DNA of 64,000 nt from Actinacidiphila acidipaludis (lineage in GTDB: Bacteria > Actinomycetota > Actinomycetes > Streptomycetales > Streptomycetaceae): positions 124,001 to 188,000 of the forward strand of contig NZ_JAINZZ010000009.1 in the NCBI RefSeq assembly GCF_019890725.1, written 5' to 3'. The notes under the pieces were generated by a model, which was not told the DNA's origin, did not search any database, and saw only the letters and a list, made by a program, of their open reading frames with translations. Positions within the stretch are counted from its first letter, which is position 1, and each line of letters starts with the position of its first letter. The translations under genes were made by a program, and so were the position numbers. Of this stretch, positions 51,165 through 59,592 are shown piece by piece.

Positions 51165-52829
51165 TCAGACGCGGGGGCGGCGGCGGGCGCCGGGACGGCG
51201 CTCGCTGGGGCGGGTGACGGGGTCGCCCGCCTCCTGCGCGGCGGTGCGCCGGGCCGTCCCGAAGTCGGCCAGGGCCTGCGCCAGCGCGTGGACCGACGGC
51301 TCGGGTGCCATCACGTCCACCCGCAGCCCGTGCTCCTCGGCGGTCTTGGCGGTGGCCGGGCCGATGCAGGCGATGACCGTCACGTTGTGCGGCTTGCCCG
51401 CGATGCCGACCAGATTCCGCACGGTCGAGGACGAGGTGAAGAGCACCGCGTCGAAGCCGCCGCCCTTGATCGCCTCACGGGTGTCGGCCGGCGGCGGCGA
51501 CGCCCGCACGGTGCGGTACGCCGTGACGTCGTCGACCTCCCAGCCCAGCTCGACCAGGCCGGCCACCAGCGTCTCGGTGGCGATGTCCGCGCGCGGCAGG
51601 AACACCCGGTCGATCGGGTCGAAGACCGGGTCGTAGGGCGGCCAGTCCTCCAGCAGCCCGGCCGCGGACTGCTCACCGCTGGGCACCAGGTCCGGCTTCA
51701 CGCCGAACTCCACCAGCGCCTGCGCGGTCTGCTCGCCGACCGCGGCGACCTTGATCCCCGCGAAGGCGCGGGCGTCCAGGCCGTACTCCTCGAACTTCTC
51801 CCGGACCGCCTTGACCGCGTTCACCGAGGTGAAGGCGATCCACTCGTACCGGCCGGTGACCAGGCCCTTGACGGCCCGTTCCATCTGCTGCGGGGTCCGC
51901 GGCGGCTCGACCGCGATGGTCGGCACCTCGTGCGGGACCGCGCCGTAGGACCGCAACTGGTCGGAGAGGGAGGCGGCCTGCTCCTTGGTGCGCGGCACCA
52001 GCACCCGCCAGCCGAAGAGCGGCTTCGTCTCGAACCACGACAGGTGCTCGCGCTGCTCCGTGCCCTCACCGACCACGGCTATGGCCGCGATCGGGCCCTC
52101 CGGGGTCGGGAGCGCCTTGGTGGCCTTGAGCTCGGCCGCGATGGTGGACAGCGTCGCGGTCCAGGTGCGCTGCCGGGTGGTGGTGCCGGCCACGGTGACC
52201 GTCAGCCGGGTGTCGGGCTTGCGGCCGCAGGCGATCAGTTCGGACGCGGTCGCGGCCACGGTCTGCAGCGTGGTGGAGATCACCAGGGTCGCGGAGCTCG
52301 CACCCACCTCGGACCAGCAGCGCTCGGAGGCGGTGGCCGCGTCCACGAACCGCACGTCGCCGCTGAGCGGCACGCCGGCGTAGGCGGGCACGCCGACCGC
52401 GGCGGCCACGCCCGGGACGACCTCGAAGGGGATGCCGGCCTGGGCGCAGGCCAGCATCTCGGCGGCCGCCGAGGCGTCCAGGCCGGGGTCGCCGGCGACG
52501 GCACGGACGACCCGCTTGCCGGTCCGCGCGGACGCCATGACAAGCTGTGTGGCAACAACGGACGCGGCGGTGCCGGAATCCAACACCGCGCCGTCGGTGG
52601 CGGGTTCGACCGTGCCCACGTCGGCGCGGGCGTGCGTGCGGACGACGTCGAGGACGGGTGCGTCACCGACCAGGACGTCGGCTCGCGCGAGCGCCTCGAC
52701 GGCGCGCAGGGTCAGCAGTCCGGGGTCGCCCGGGCCTGCCCCGAGGAAGGTGACGTGGCCTGCGGTGGTCCCGGCGGGACCGGCCGGGGTGCCGGCGGTG
52801 GTGGTCGTGGCGACGGCAGCGGGGTTCAA
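51165..52829 (-). CDS. hemD: Bifunctional uroporphyrinogen-III C-methyltransferase/synthase (CobA-HemD fusion)
   Basis: A 554-residue fusion. Residues 20-260 form a SUMT/CobA-like tetrapyrrole methylase domain (VTFLGAGPGDPGLLTLRAVEAL; VVRAVAGDPGL; VVGEGTE). Residues 270-530 are the uroporphyrinogen-III synthase domain (GWRVLVPRTKEQAASLSDQL; FTSVNAVKAV; FTSSSTVRNLVG). The basic tail RPSERRPGARRRPRV ends the protein. The SAM loop reads GDAPVLD where GDxLV is usual, so methylase activity may be altered. The start is TTG 52829, overlapping the hemC stop (TTGA), with GGGGGAG 8 bases upstream. Confidence 0.93.
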   Translation of the reverse strand: MNPAAVATTTTAGTPAGPAGTTAGHVTFLGAGPGDPGLLTLRAVEALARADVLVGDAPVLDVVRTHARADVGTVEPATDGAVLDSGTAASVVATQLVMASARTGKRVVRAVAGDPGLDASAAAEMLACAQAGIPFEVVPGVAAAVGVPAYAGVPLSGDVRFVDAATASERCWSEVGASSATLVISTTLQTVAATASELIACGRKPDTRLTVTVAGTTTRQRTWTATLSTIAAELKATKALPTPEGPIAAIAVVGEGTEQREHLSWFETKPLFGWRVLVPRTKEQAASLSDQLRSYGAVPHEVPTIAVEPPRTPQQMERAVKGLVTGRYEWIAFTSVNAVKAVREKFEEYGLDARAFAGIKVAAVGEQTAQALVEFGVKPDLVPSGEQSAAGLLEDWPPYDPVFDPIDRVFLPRADIATETLVAGLVELGWEVDDVTAYRTVRASPPPADTREAIKGGGFDAVLFTSSSTVRNLVGIAGKPHNVTVIACIGPATAKTAEEHGLRVDVMAPEPSVHALAQALADFGTARRTAAQEAGDPVTRPSERRPGARRRPRV

Positions 52830-53827
52830 GGTGTGCGCTCCCCCATAAGACCGGCCGCACCCTTGGCGAGCATCTCGGCGGCGAGCTCACGGCCGAGGGC
52901 CCGCGCTTCGCCGTCCGATGCCGGAACGGGGCCGGTGATGGACATCTGCACCAGCTCGGTGCCGTCGGTGGAGCCGACGACGCCGCGCAGACGCAGCTCG
53001 GTAACCTGCCCGTCGGCCACGAGGTCGGCCAGCGCGCCCACAGGGGCGGAGCAGCCGGCCTCGAGGGCGGCGAGCAGGGATCGCTCGGCGGTCACGGCGG
53101 CCCGGGTGACCGGGTCGTCGAGCTCGGCGAGCTGTGCGGCCAGCTCCGGGTTGGAGGCGGCGCATTCCACGGCCAGCGCCCCCTGGCCGGGAGCGGGCAG
53201 GATGACGTCGACGTCGATCAGCTCGCTCGCCTCGGCGAGCCGGCCGATACGGTTCAGCCCGGCGGCGGCCAGCACGACTCCGTCGAGCTTGCCGGAGGTA
53301 ACGTACCCGATCCGGGTGTCAACGTTGCCGCGGATCGGGACCGTCTCGATCTGCAGACCGTGACTGCGGGCCCAGGCGTTCAGCTGCGACATGCGGCGCA
53401 GCGCGCCGGTGCCGATGCGCGCGGGGCGGCCCAGTGTGGCGAGCATCTCGAAGGTCAGGCCGTCACGGGCCACCAGGACGTCCCGCGGGTCCTCGCGGAC
53501 CGGGATCGCGGCCAGCACCAGGTCGTCGGGCTGGGCGGTCGGCAGGTCCTTGAGGCTGTGCACGGCGAAGTCGATGTCCCCGGCCAGCAGCGCGTCGCGC
53601 AGCGCGGAGACGAACACACCGGTGCCGCCGATCTGCGCGATGTTCTCGCGGGAGACGTCACCGTAGGTGGTGATCTCGACGAGTTCGACCGTGCGGCCGG
53701 TGACCCGCTCGACCTGTTCGGCGACCATCCCGGACTGTGTCATGGCGAGCTTGCTGCGCCGCGTGCCGAGACGGAGGGGGGCGGTCCCCTCAGGGGCGCC
53801 CTGCGGGGCACCTGCCGTGGCGTTCAC
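52826..53827 (-). CDS. hemC: Hydroxymethylbilane synthase
   Basis: A 333-residue enzyme that polymerises four porphobilinogens into hydroxymethylbilane. The dipyrromethane-cofactor cysteine is C259 (LEAGCSAPVGA), the catalytic Asp is D94 (VHSLKDLP), and the Arg/Lys substrate loops (GTRRSKLA; RGNVDTRI) are present. GTG 53827 overlaps the hemA stop (GTGA) and the gene's own stop overlaps the hemD start (TTGA). It is a central member of the rex-hemA-hemC-hemD chain. Confidence 0.97.
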   Translation of the reverse strand: MNATAGAPQGAPEGTAPLRLGTRRSKLAMTQSGMVAEQVERVTGRTVELVEITTYGDVSRENIAQIGGTGVFVSALRDALLAGDIDFAVHSLKDLPTAQPDDLVLAAIPVREDPRDVLVARDGLTFEMLATLGRPARIGTGALRRMSQLNAWARSHGLQIETVPIRGNVDTRIGYVTSGKLDGVVLAAAGLNRIGRLAEASELIDVDVILPAPGQGALAVECAASNPELAAQLAELDDPVTRAAVTAERSLLAALEAGCSAPVGALADLVADGQVTELRLRGVVGSTDGTELVQMSITGPVPASDGEARALGRELAAEMLAKGAAGLMGERTP

Positions 53828-55176
53828 CGAAGTCCCTCGATTCCGTTGTGCGAGACCTGGACCGGGGGCCGCTCGGCGCGGGAGACGGCGGCGACCGCAA
53901 GCGGGTCGAGGTCGAAGAGTTCACGCAGCGCGTCGGCGTACCCGGCGCCACCGGGCTCGCCCGCGAGCTGCTTGACGCGCACGGTCGGCGCGTGCAGGAG
54001 CTTGTCGACGACGCGGCGCACGGTCTGGGTGATCTCCGCGCGCTGCTTGTCGTCCAGACCCGGCAGCCTACCGTCGAGCCGGGCCAGTTCACCCGCCACG
54101 ACGTCCGCCGCCATGGCCCGCAGGGCCACCACGGTCGGGGTGATGCGGGCCGCACGCTGCGCGGCGCCGAACGCCTCGACCTCTTCCGAGACGATCGCCC
54201 TGACCTGGTCGACGTCCGCGGCCATGGGCGCGTCCGCGGAGGCCGCGGCCAGGGTTTCTATGTCCACCAGGTGCACGTCGACCAAGCGGTGCGCGGCGGC
54301 GTCGACGTCCCGCGGCATGGCCAGGTCCAGGATCGCCAGGGTCTCGCCCTCGGGACGGTCCCCGGTCGCCCGGCGCAGGTCGTCGGCGGTCAACACCAGG
54401 CCGGTGGCGCCGGTGCAGGACACCACGATGTCGGCCTCGGCGAGCGCCGCGGGCACGCCGGACATGGGGATCGCCCGGGCGTCGGTGCCCTGTTCGGTGA
54501 GCAGGTGGGCCAGCCGCTCGGCGCGCTCGGCGGTGCGGTTGGCGACGACCAGGCCGCTCACCCCGGAACGGGCGAGGGTCGCGGCGGCCAGCGAGGACAT
54601 CGAGCCGGCGCCGACGACCAGCGCGCGCTTGCCGGCCAGCGGGCCGGTGGTGGGCGCGAGTTGGGCCAGGCCGAAGGTGACCAGGGACTGGCCGGCGCGG
54701 TCGATGCCGGTCTCGGAGTGCGCGCGCTTGCCGACCCGAAGCGCCTGCTGGAACAGGTCGTTGAGCATCCGGCCCGCGGTGTGCAGGTCCTGGCCGAGGG
54801 CGAGGGCGTCCTTGATCTGGCCGAGGATCTGGCCCTCGCCGACGACCATGGAGTCCAGGCCGCAGGCCACCGACAGCAGGTGGTGGACGGCCCGGTCCTC
54901 GTAGTGCACGTACAGGTGCGGGGTGAGCTCCTCCAGCCCGACGCCGCTGTGCTGGGACAGCAGCGTGGACAGTTCGGCGACGCCGGCGTGGAACTTGTCC
55001 ACGTCCGCGTACAGCTCGATGCGGTTGCAGGTGGCGAGCACGACCGCCTCGGTGGCGGGTTCCGCGGCCAGCGCGTCCTGCAGCAGCTTGGTGCGCGCGT
55101 CCTCACCGAGGGCGGCGCGCTCCAGGACGCTGACCGGCGCGGTGCGGTGACTCAGCCCGACGACCAGAAGACTCAT
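53824..55176 (-). CDS. hemA: Glutamyl-tRNA reductase
   Basis: A 450-residue NADPH enzyme that reduces Glu-tRNA to glutamate-1-semialdehyde, the first step of C5 haem synthesis; HemL completes it. The active-site cysteine is C50 (LATCNRIELY). SxVxGExQI appears as SMVVGEGQILGQ, and the NADPH fold has LVVGAGSMSSLAAATL. The C-terminal dimerisation helices follow. Its ATG overlaps the rex stop by 4 bases, so Rex-controlled transcription covers it. Confidence 0.97.
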   Translation of the reverse strand: MSLLVVGLSHRTAPVSVLERAALGEDARTKLLQDALAAEPATEAVVLATCNRIELYADVDKFHAGVAELSTLLSQHSGVGLEELTPHLYVHYEDRAVHHLLSVACGLDSMVVGEGQILGQIKDALALGQDLHTAGRMLNDLFQQALRVGKRAHSETGIDRAGQSLVTFGLAQLAPTTGPLAGKRALVVGAGSMSSLAAATLARSGVSGLVVANRTAERAERLAHLLTEQGTDARAIPMSGVPAALAEADIVVSCTGATGLVLTADDLRRATGDRPEGETLAILDLAMPRDVDAAAHRLVDVHLVDIETLAAASADAPMAADVDQVRAIVSEEVEAFGAAQRAARITPTVVALRAMAADVVAGELARLDGRLPGLDDKQRAEITQTVRRVVDKLLHAPTVRVKQLAGEPGGAGYADALRELFDLDPLAVAAVSRAERPPVQVSHNGIEGLR

Positions 55177-55886
55177 GCCGGCATCACGGCGGGGACGTCC
55201 CCGTCCGGCTCCTGGCGGTCGTCCTCACCGGCCTTGCGCTGCTCGTGGAAGGCGAGGATCTGCAGCTCGATCGAGAGGTCGACCTTGCGCACGTCCACAC
55301 CGTCGGGCACCGACAGCACCGTGGGGGCGAAGTTGAGGATGGAGGTGACGCCGGCCGCGACCAGCCGGTCGGTGACCTCCTGGGCGGCGCCGGCGGGCGT
55401 GGCGATGACGCCGATGGAGACCTGGTTGTCCGCCACGATCGACTCGAGTTCGTCGATGTGCCGCACCGGCAGTCCGGCCACCAGCCGTCCGGCCAGGGCG
55501 GTGTCGGCGTCGAGCAGGGCGGCGACCCGGAACCCGCGGGACGCGAAGCCGCCGTAGTTGGCCAGCGCCGCGCCCAGGTTGCCGATACCGACGATGACGA
55601 CCGGCCAGTCCTGGGTCAGTCCCAGTTCCCGGCTGATCTGGTACACGAGATACTCCACGTCGTAACCGACGCCTCGCGTGCCGTAGGAACCGAGGTAGGA
55701 GAAGTCCTTGCGCAGCTTGGCCGAGTTGACTCCGGCTGCGGCGGCGAGTTCCTCCGAGGACACGGTGGGCACAGAACGCTCGGACAGAGCTGTCAGCGCC
55801 CGCAGGTACAGCGGAAGCCTGGCGACGGTGGCCTCGGGAATTCCTCGGCTACGGGTCGCCGGTCGGTGTGATCGGCCAGTTGCCAC
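55173..55886 (-). CDS. rex: Redox-sensing transcriptional repressor Rex
   Basis: A 237-residue sensor of the NADH/NAD+ ratio. The winged helix (residues 10-80: PLYLRALTALSERSVPTVSSEELAAAAGVNSAKLRKDFSYLGSYGTRGVGY) is followed by a Rossmann domain with VVIVGIGNLGAALANYGGF. It matches what I recall of S. coelicolor Rex nearly throughout, except a shorter C-terminal linker. GTG 55886 has AGGAG 4-8 bases upstream. A Rex operator lies about 80 bases upstream, implying autorepression and control of the coupled hem genes under low NADH. Confidence 0.96.
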   Translation of the reverse strand: MATGRSHRPATRSRGIPEATVARLPLYLRALTALSERSVPTVSSEELAAAAGVNSAKLRKDFSYLGSYGTRGVGYDVEYLVYQISRELGLTQDWPVVIVGIGNLGAALANYGGFASRGFRVAALLDADTALAGRLVAGLPVRHIDELESIVADNQVSIGVIATPAGAAQEVTDRLVAAGVTSILNFAPTVLSVPDGVDVRKVDLSIELQILAFHEQRKAGEDDRQEPDGDVPAVMPA

Positions 55887-55962
55887 GGTGCTCCTGCGGG
55901 TAGAGCTGGGCTGAGGGCGACCACGGTCTTTGGGGACGCCCCGTGGACGCCAGGCTATGTCT

Positions 55963-55980
55963 TTGTGAACGCGTGCACAA
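55963..55980. promoter_or_regulatory. Rex operator (ROP) upstream of rex-hemACD
   Basis: TTGTGAACGCGTGCACAA matches the Rex operator consensus (TTGTGAA...TTCACAA) with one base off in the right arm. The palindrome extends two bases each side (55961-55982), 10 of 11 pairs matching. It lies 77-94 bases before the rex start. Confidence 0.85.
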
Positions 55981-56017
55981 AGATGGTGTCCGATTTGCCC
56001 GGCGGAAGTGATGGGCA

Positions 56018-56707
56018 TCACGCGCCCCCATGGCGGACATTCGGCACCGATCGCAGCGCCGGTTCGTTACCGCGGCCCATCCACAGGGCGTCGGCCGCCG
56101 CCAGGAGCCCGGAAGCCTCCGGCCAGCCGACGGCCGCGGCCCTGGCCAGGTGGTCGGCCAGGCCCGGAACGCCGGGCGCGTAGTGGGTGAAGAGCGCGGC
56201 GGTGGTGCGGGCGTCACCGAGCGCGGTGTGGGGGTTCCAGTCCGTGATGCCGACGGACGCCGCGCAGGCGATGAGACTCAGCCCGTACGGGCGCGGGGCG
56301 TCGCCGCCGCGGTCCGCGGCCATCCGCATCGTGCACAGCTCGGGGACGACCGGCAGCCGCAGCCCGATCCGCGCGTACTCGGCCGCCAGGAACGCCCGGT
56401 CGCAGCCGACGTTGTGCCCGACCAGCACCCGCCCGCGCAGCAGGTTCAGCAGCCGGCCGGCGACACCGGCGAACTGCGGCGCGCCGCCCAGATGCCCGGC
56501 CTCGATGCCGTGGATGTGGGTGGGGCCGACCGGGCCCTGCGGATCGACGAGGGTGCTGAACTCACCCTGCGGCTCCAGGTTCCGGTCCAGCAGGACCACC
56601 GCGAGCTCCAGCACGCGGTGCCGGCGCGACGAGGAACCGGTCGCCTCCAGGTCCACCACGGCGTATCCGGACGGACCCTGGGGATGGCCGAAGGGACCCG
56701 AGAGCAC
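56018..56707 (-). CDS. 3'-5' exonuclease, DEDDh family
   Basis: A 229-residue DnaQ-like nuclease. ExoI is VVDLEATG (D-x-E), ExoII is VLVGHNVGCDRAFLAAEY (Asp), and ExoIII is NPHTALGDARTTAALF (His and Asp). It resembles the proofreading-type stand-alone exonucleases used in repair or RNA/DNA trimming. GTG 56707 has GAGGAG 9 bases upstream, better than GTG 56716. It is separated from rex by 131 bases on the same strand. Confidence 0.92.
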   Translation of the reverse strand: MLSGPFGHPQGPSGYAVVDLEATGSSSRRHRVLELAVVLLDRNLEPQGEFSTLVDPQGPVGPTHIHGIEAGHLGGAPQFAGVAGRLLNLLRGRVLVGHNVGCDRAFLAAEYARIGLRLPVVPELCTMRMAADRGGDAPRPYGLSLIACAASVGITDWNPHTALGDARTTAALFTHYAPGVPGLADHLARAAAVGWPEASGLLAAADALWMGRGNEPALRSVPNVRHGGA

Positions 56708-56823
56708 GCGGCACACTCCTCACACAATCACCCCCGGGCGTACAAAACGCCCTCGATGGTAATCGAATGTGTGTGAGTGCAGGTAACTCCGGTAAAACGG
56801 TCACCGTGTTACGCGACGGAGCG

Positions 56824-57060
56824 TCACGCCGTGAGCGCCCGGCGCAGCCGCTGCTCGTCGACCCGCCAGAACGTGTGCTGTTCGCCGTCGACCAGCACCA
56901 CCGGGATCTGCTCCCAGTAGCGGTCGTACAACTCGGCGTCCTGGGTGATGTCCTGCTCGGCGACCGCGGCGCCGGTCTCGGCGGCGACCTTCTCGACCAC
57001 GGCGCGCGCGTCGTCGCACAGATGGCAGCCGGGCTTGGCGATGAGCGTCACAGTCCTCAT
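56824..57060 (-). CDS. Glutaredoxin-like protein (thioredoxin fold)
   Basis: A 78-residue compact redox protein. The active site is KPGCHLCDDA (C-x-x-C) near residue 11, the cis-Pro loop is EQIPVVLVDGE, and the end is FWRVDEQRLRRAL. It belongs to the small DUF836/YruB-like glutaredoxin group common in actinobacteria. ATG 57060 was taken from the conserved start MRTVTLIAKPGC. It is divergent from the HAD gene with 93 bases between. Confidence 0.92.
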   Translation of the reverse strand: MRTVTLIAKPGCHLCDDARAVVEKVAAETGAAVAEQDITQDAELYDRYWEQIPVVLVDGEQHTFWRVDEQRLRRALTA

Positions 57061-57141
57061 ACGGTCAAGGTAAGGGAAACGTGTCGCATGGAGTTCACAC
57101 CCCCGCTTCGCGGGCGCATCAGCGTTGCCCCTCAACGTGGT

Positions 57142-57147
57142 TATGCT
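57142..57147 (+). promoter_or_regulatory. Probable -10 box of a leaderless HAD transcript
   Basis: TATGCT ends 6 bases before the ATG at 57154, and no Shine-Dalgarno lies in between, so transcription probably begins at the start codon. No clear -35 box is seen. Confidence 0.5.
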
Positions 57148-57153
57148 CGCGAC

Positions 57154-58152
57154 ATGGCGCCTATCAAATGGCTCACCCCGCGCAGGCAGTCCGCCACCGA
57201 ACGGAGTGTGGTGGCGGGCGCGGCCGCGGCCGCCGCCGCGGAGGCCGCCCTGGCCACCGCGACGCGCCCGGGGCCGGAGACCGCGCCGGAGAGCGCGGAG
57301 ATCGGTCCGCAGACCGCGCCGCAGACCGCGCCGGCCGGGGAGGCGCCCGCCGAGGAGGAACCGCAGTTCCCGGTGGCCGGGGACCCGCGCGCCGCGGCCT
57401 TCTTCGACCTCGACAACACCGTCATGCAGGGCGCCGCGATCTTCCACTTCGGCCGCGGCCTGTACAAGCGGAAGTTCTTCGACAAGCGCGACCTGATCCG
57501 TTTCGCGTGGCAGCAGGCGTACTTCAGGCTGGCCGGCCACGAGGACCCCGAGCACATGCAGGACGCCCGCGACAGCGCGCTGTCCATCGTCAAGGGCCAC
57601 CGCGTCGAGGAACTGATGTCCATCGGCGAGGAGATCTACGACGAGTACATGGCCGGGAAGATCTGGCCGGGCACCCGCGCGCTGGCGCAGGCCCACCTCG
57701 ACGCCGGCCAGCGCGTGTGGCTGGTGACCGCCGCACCCGTGGAGACGGCCACCATCATCGCCCGCAGGCTGGGCCTGACCGGGGCGCTGGGCACCGTCGC
57801 GGAGTCCGACGAGGGCGTCTACACCGGCCGCCTGGTAGGCGAACCGCTGCACGGCCCGGCCAAGGCCGAGGCGGTACGGGCGCTGGCCACCGCCGAGGAC
57901 CTGGACCTGTCGCGCTGCGCGGCCTACAGCGACTCGCACAACGACATCCCGATGCTGTCGCTGGTCGGCCACCCCTACGCGATCAATCCCGACAGCGGGC
58001 TGCGTAAACACGCCCGCAAACAGGGCTGGCGGCTGCGCGACTACCGGACCGGGCGCAAAGCGGCCAGGATCGGGATTCCGGCGGCGGCCGGAATGGGCGC
58101 GCTCGCCGGCGGTGTGATCGCCGGTGTGGCCATCCATCGCAAGCGCTCCTGA
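57154..58152 (+). CDS. HAD-IB family hydrolase (phosphoserine phosphatase-like)
   Basis: A 332-residue protein. An Ala/Pro/Glu-rich N-terminal extension of about 75 residues precedes a HAD-IB phosphatase domain: motif I FFDLDNTVMQGA (both Asp), motif II in VWLVTAAPVE, motif III Lys in GPAKAEAV, motif IV YSDSHNDIPML. A basic stretch and a hydrophobic C-terminal helix (IPAAAGMGALAGGVIAGVAI) may anchor it to the membrane. In S. coelicolor, as I recall, such a gene also precedes bldN. Confidence 0.92.
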   Translation: MAPIKWLTPRRQSATERSVVAGAAAAAAAEAALATATRPGPETAPESAEIGPQTAPQTAPAGEAPAEEEPQFPVAGDPRAAAFFDLDNTVMQGAAIFHFGRGLYKRKFFDKRDLIRFAWQQAYFRLAGHEDPEHMQDARDSALSIVKGHRVEELMSIGEEIYDEYMAGKIWPGTRALAQAHLDAGQRVWLVTAAPVETATIIARRLGLTGALGTVAESDEGVYTGRLVGEPLHGPAKAEAVRALATAEDLDLSRCAAYSDSHNDIPMLSLVGHPYAINPDSGLRKHARKQGWRLRDYRTGRKAARIGIPAAAGMGALAGGVIAGVAIHRKRS

Positions 58153-58491
58153 ACCCGGTCCGGACCGGCCCGAAACCAGCCCGGAACTAGCTCGGTACCC
58201 GCTCCGCCACCGGGGGACACGCCCCGTGTCCCCCTCACGCCACACGCGCACAACACGCTCTCTTCGCGAGCACTTCACGACCGGAAGTGGTCAACTTCCG
58301 TCACCGGTTCGATAATTGAGCGCACCTGATTCCGTACAGGAAGTGGCGGAAACGGCGAATTCAGCAACTCGGTGTAGCGTCGTCTGTACGAAGCGTTATT
58401 CTCCTCAGACGCATTCCGGTACCAACTCGTCGCCACGACGAGTGAACGGTTCCGTACTGCACGTGATGGAAGTTCTGCCTCTGGGAGTCCC
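58153..58491 (+). promoter_or_regulatory. 339-bp leader/promoter region of bldN
   Basis: No gene. The first 80 bases hold the HAD terminator. The rest is relatively AT-rich for this genome (TTCGATAATTGAGC at 58307; GCGTTATTCTCC at 58391) and should carry the bldN promoter and a long leader. ACTCGGTGTAG within 58365-58377 partly resembles the BldD consensus TnACnC(A/T)GnGTnA, and bldN is a known BldD target. Treat it as a weak candidate. Confidence 0.5.
58212..58234 (+). terminator. Terminator downstream of the HAD gene
   Basis: A perfect 9-bp stem GGGGGACAC/GTGTCCCCC with a 5-base loop, 60 bases beyond the stop. Confidence 0.65.
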
Positions 58492-59349
58492 GTGTACCCA
58501 CACGACGGGGTTGACACCTCCGGCCTGGCTGCGTTGCGCGCACTGGTGCTTGACCGCCTGTTGCGCACGGTCCCCGCGTACGCCGTGCCCGCCCTCGCCA
58601 CGCCCGGTCCCACCGTCCCAGGCCCGGCGTACGCGCTGGCCGAAACCAGTACCGCCGCAGGCAGACGCACCCGCACCGGCACCGGCACCGCGCGCGGCGG
58701 ACGCCACGCCGGCGCCGCGGCGCACGCCCGAGGCGCCGCCACCACCGACCGCGTGACCGCCGACCGCGGCACCACGGCCCGCAGGCCCGCCTCGGACACC
58801 GACAGCGGCCGCATGATGGACCTGGTCGAACGGGCCCAGGACGGCGAGACCGAGGCGTTCGGCCGGCTCTACGACCACTACAGCGACACGGTCTACCGGT
58901 ACATCTACTACCGGGTCGGTTCCAAGGCCACCGCCGAGGACCTGACCAGCGAGACCTTCCTGCGCGCGCTGCGCCGCATCGGCACCTTCACCTGGCAGGG
59001 CCGTGACTTCGGCGCCTGGCTGGTCACCATCGCGCGCAACCTGGTCGCCGACCACTTCAAGTCCAGCCGCTTCCGGCTGGAGGTCACCACCGGCGAGATG
59101 CTGGACGCCAACGAGGTCGAGCGCAGCCCCGAGGACTCGGTGCTGGAGTCGCTGTCCAACGAGGCGCTGCTGACCGCGGTGCGCAAACTCAACCCGCAGC
59201 AGCAGGAGTGCGTGACGCTGCGCTTCCTGCAGGGCTTGTCGGTCGCCGAGACCGCCCGGGTCATGGGGAAGAACGAGGGCGCCATCAAGACCCTCCAGTA
59301 CCGCGCGGTGCGCACCCTGGCCCGGCTGCTGCCGGAAGACGCCCGGTGA
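58492..59349 (+). CDS. bldN: Developmental ECF sigma factor BldN (pro-sigma)
   Basis: A 285-residue ECF sigma factor needed for aerial mycelium formation. Residues 1-107 are the pro-sequence (YPHDGVDTSGLAALRALVLDR then an Ala/Arg/Thr/Gly-rich linker). From MMDLVERAQ (108) the sigma-2 region (AFGRLYDHYSDTVYRYIYYRV; TSETFLRALRR; WLVTIARNLVADHFKS) and sigma-4 region (LNPQQQECVTLRFLQGLSVAETARVMGKNEGAIKTLQYRAVRTL) are nearly invariant against S. coelicolor BldN as I remember it. The pro-sequence is about 20 residues longer than the 86 known there. GTG 58492 has GGGAG upstream. RsbN is encoded next. Confidence 0.96.
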   Translation: MYPHDGVDTSGLAALRALVLDRLLRTVPAYAVPALATPGPTVPGPAYALAETSTAAGRRTRTGTGTARGGRHAGAAAHARGAATTDRVTADRGTTARRPASDTDSGRMMDLVERAQDGETEAFGRLYDHYSDTVYRYIYYRVGSKATAEDLTSETFLRALRRIGTFTWQGRDFGAWLVTIARNLVADHFKSSRFRLEVTTGEMLDANEVERSPEDSVLESLSNEALLTAVRKLNPQQQECVTLRFLQGLSVAETARVMGKNEGAIKTLQYRAVRTLARLLPEDAR

Positions 59350-59430
59350 GCCGCGGATGTCCCCGATACCAGAGCACGCGTCCCGGCGTGCCGGTTCGCC
59401 CAGATGGCCGCGGCACGATGATCAGACCTG

Positions 59431-59459
59431 CGTAACCCAACTGGACTGGCACTCGTTGC
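59431..59459 (+). promoter_or_regulatory. Sigma-BldN-type promoter in front of rsbN
   Basis: CGTAAC (59431-59436) and CGTTGC (59454-59459), 17 bases apart, fit the sigma-BldN consensus (CGTAAC and CGTTGA) as I recall it. It lies in the bldN-rsbN gap and would start transcription about 125 bases before rsbN, making the anti-sigma gene a target of its own sigma factor. Confidence 0.75.
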
Positions 59460-59592
59460 ATCACGTGCAGACACTTCCGTGCCGTACGCCCCGTGCCGCT
59501 TTTCACTCGATCGGGTGGACAGCGCCGGGCCGTGCAACCATCCGGGTGGCACGGCGAGTCGAGTGTGTGGATGACGAGAGGAGGTGCCGCCC

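Noticed and set aside
49863..53363. 1166-codon open frame antisense to hemB, hemD and hemC
   Set aside because: Opposes three well-conserved enzymes; composition is Arg/Gly/Asp/Val-rich with no domain.
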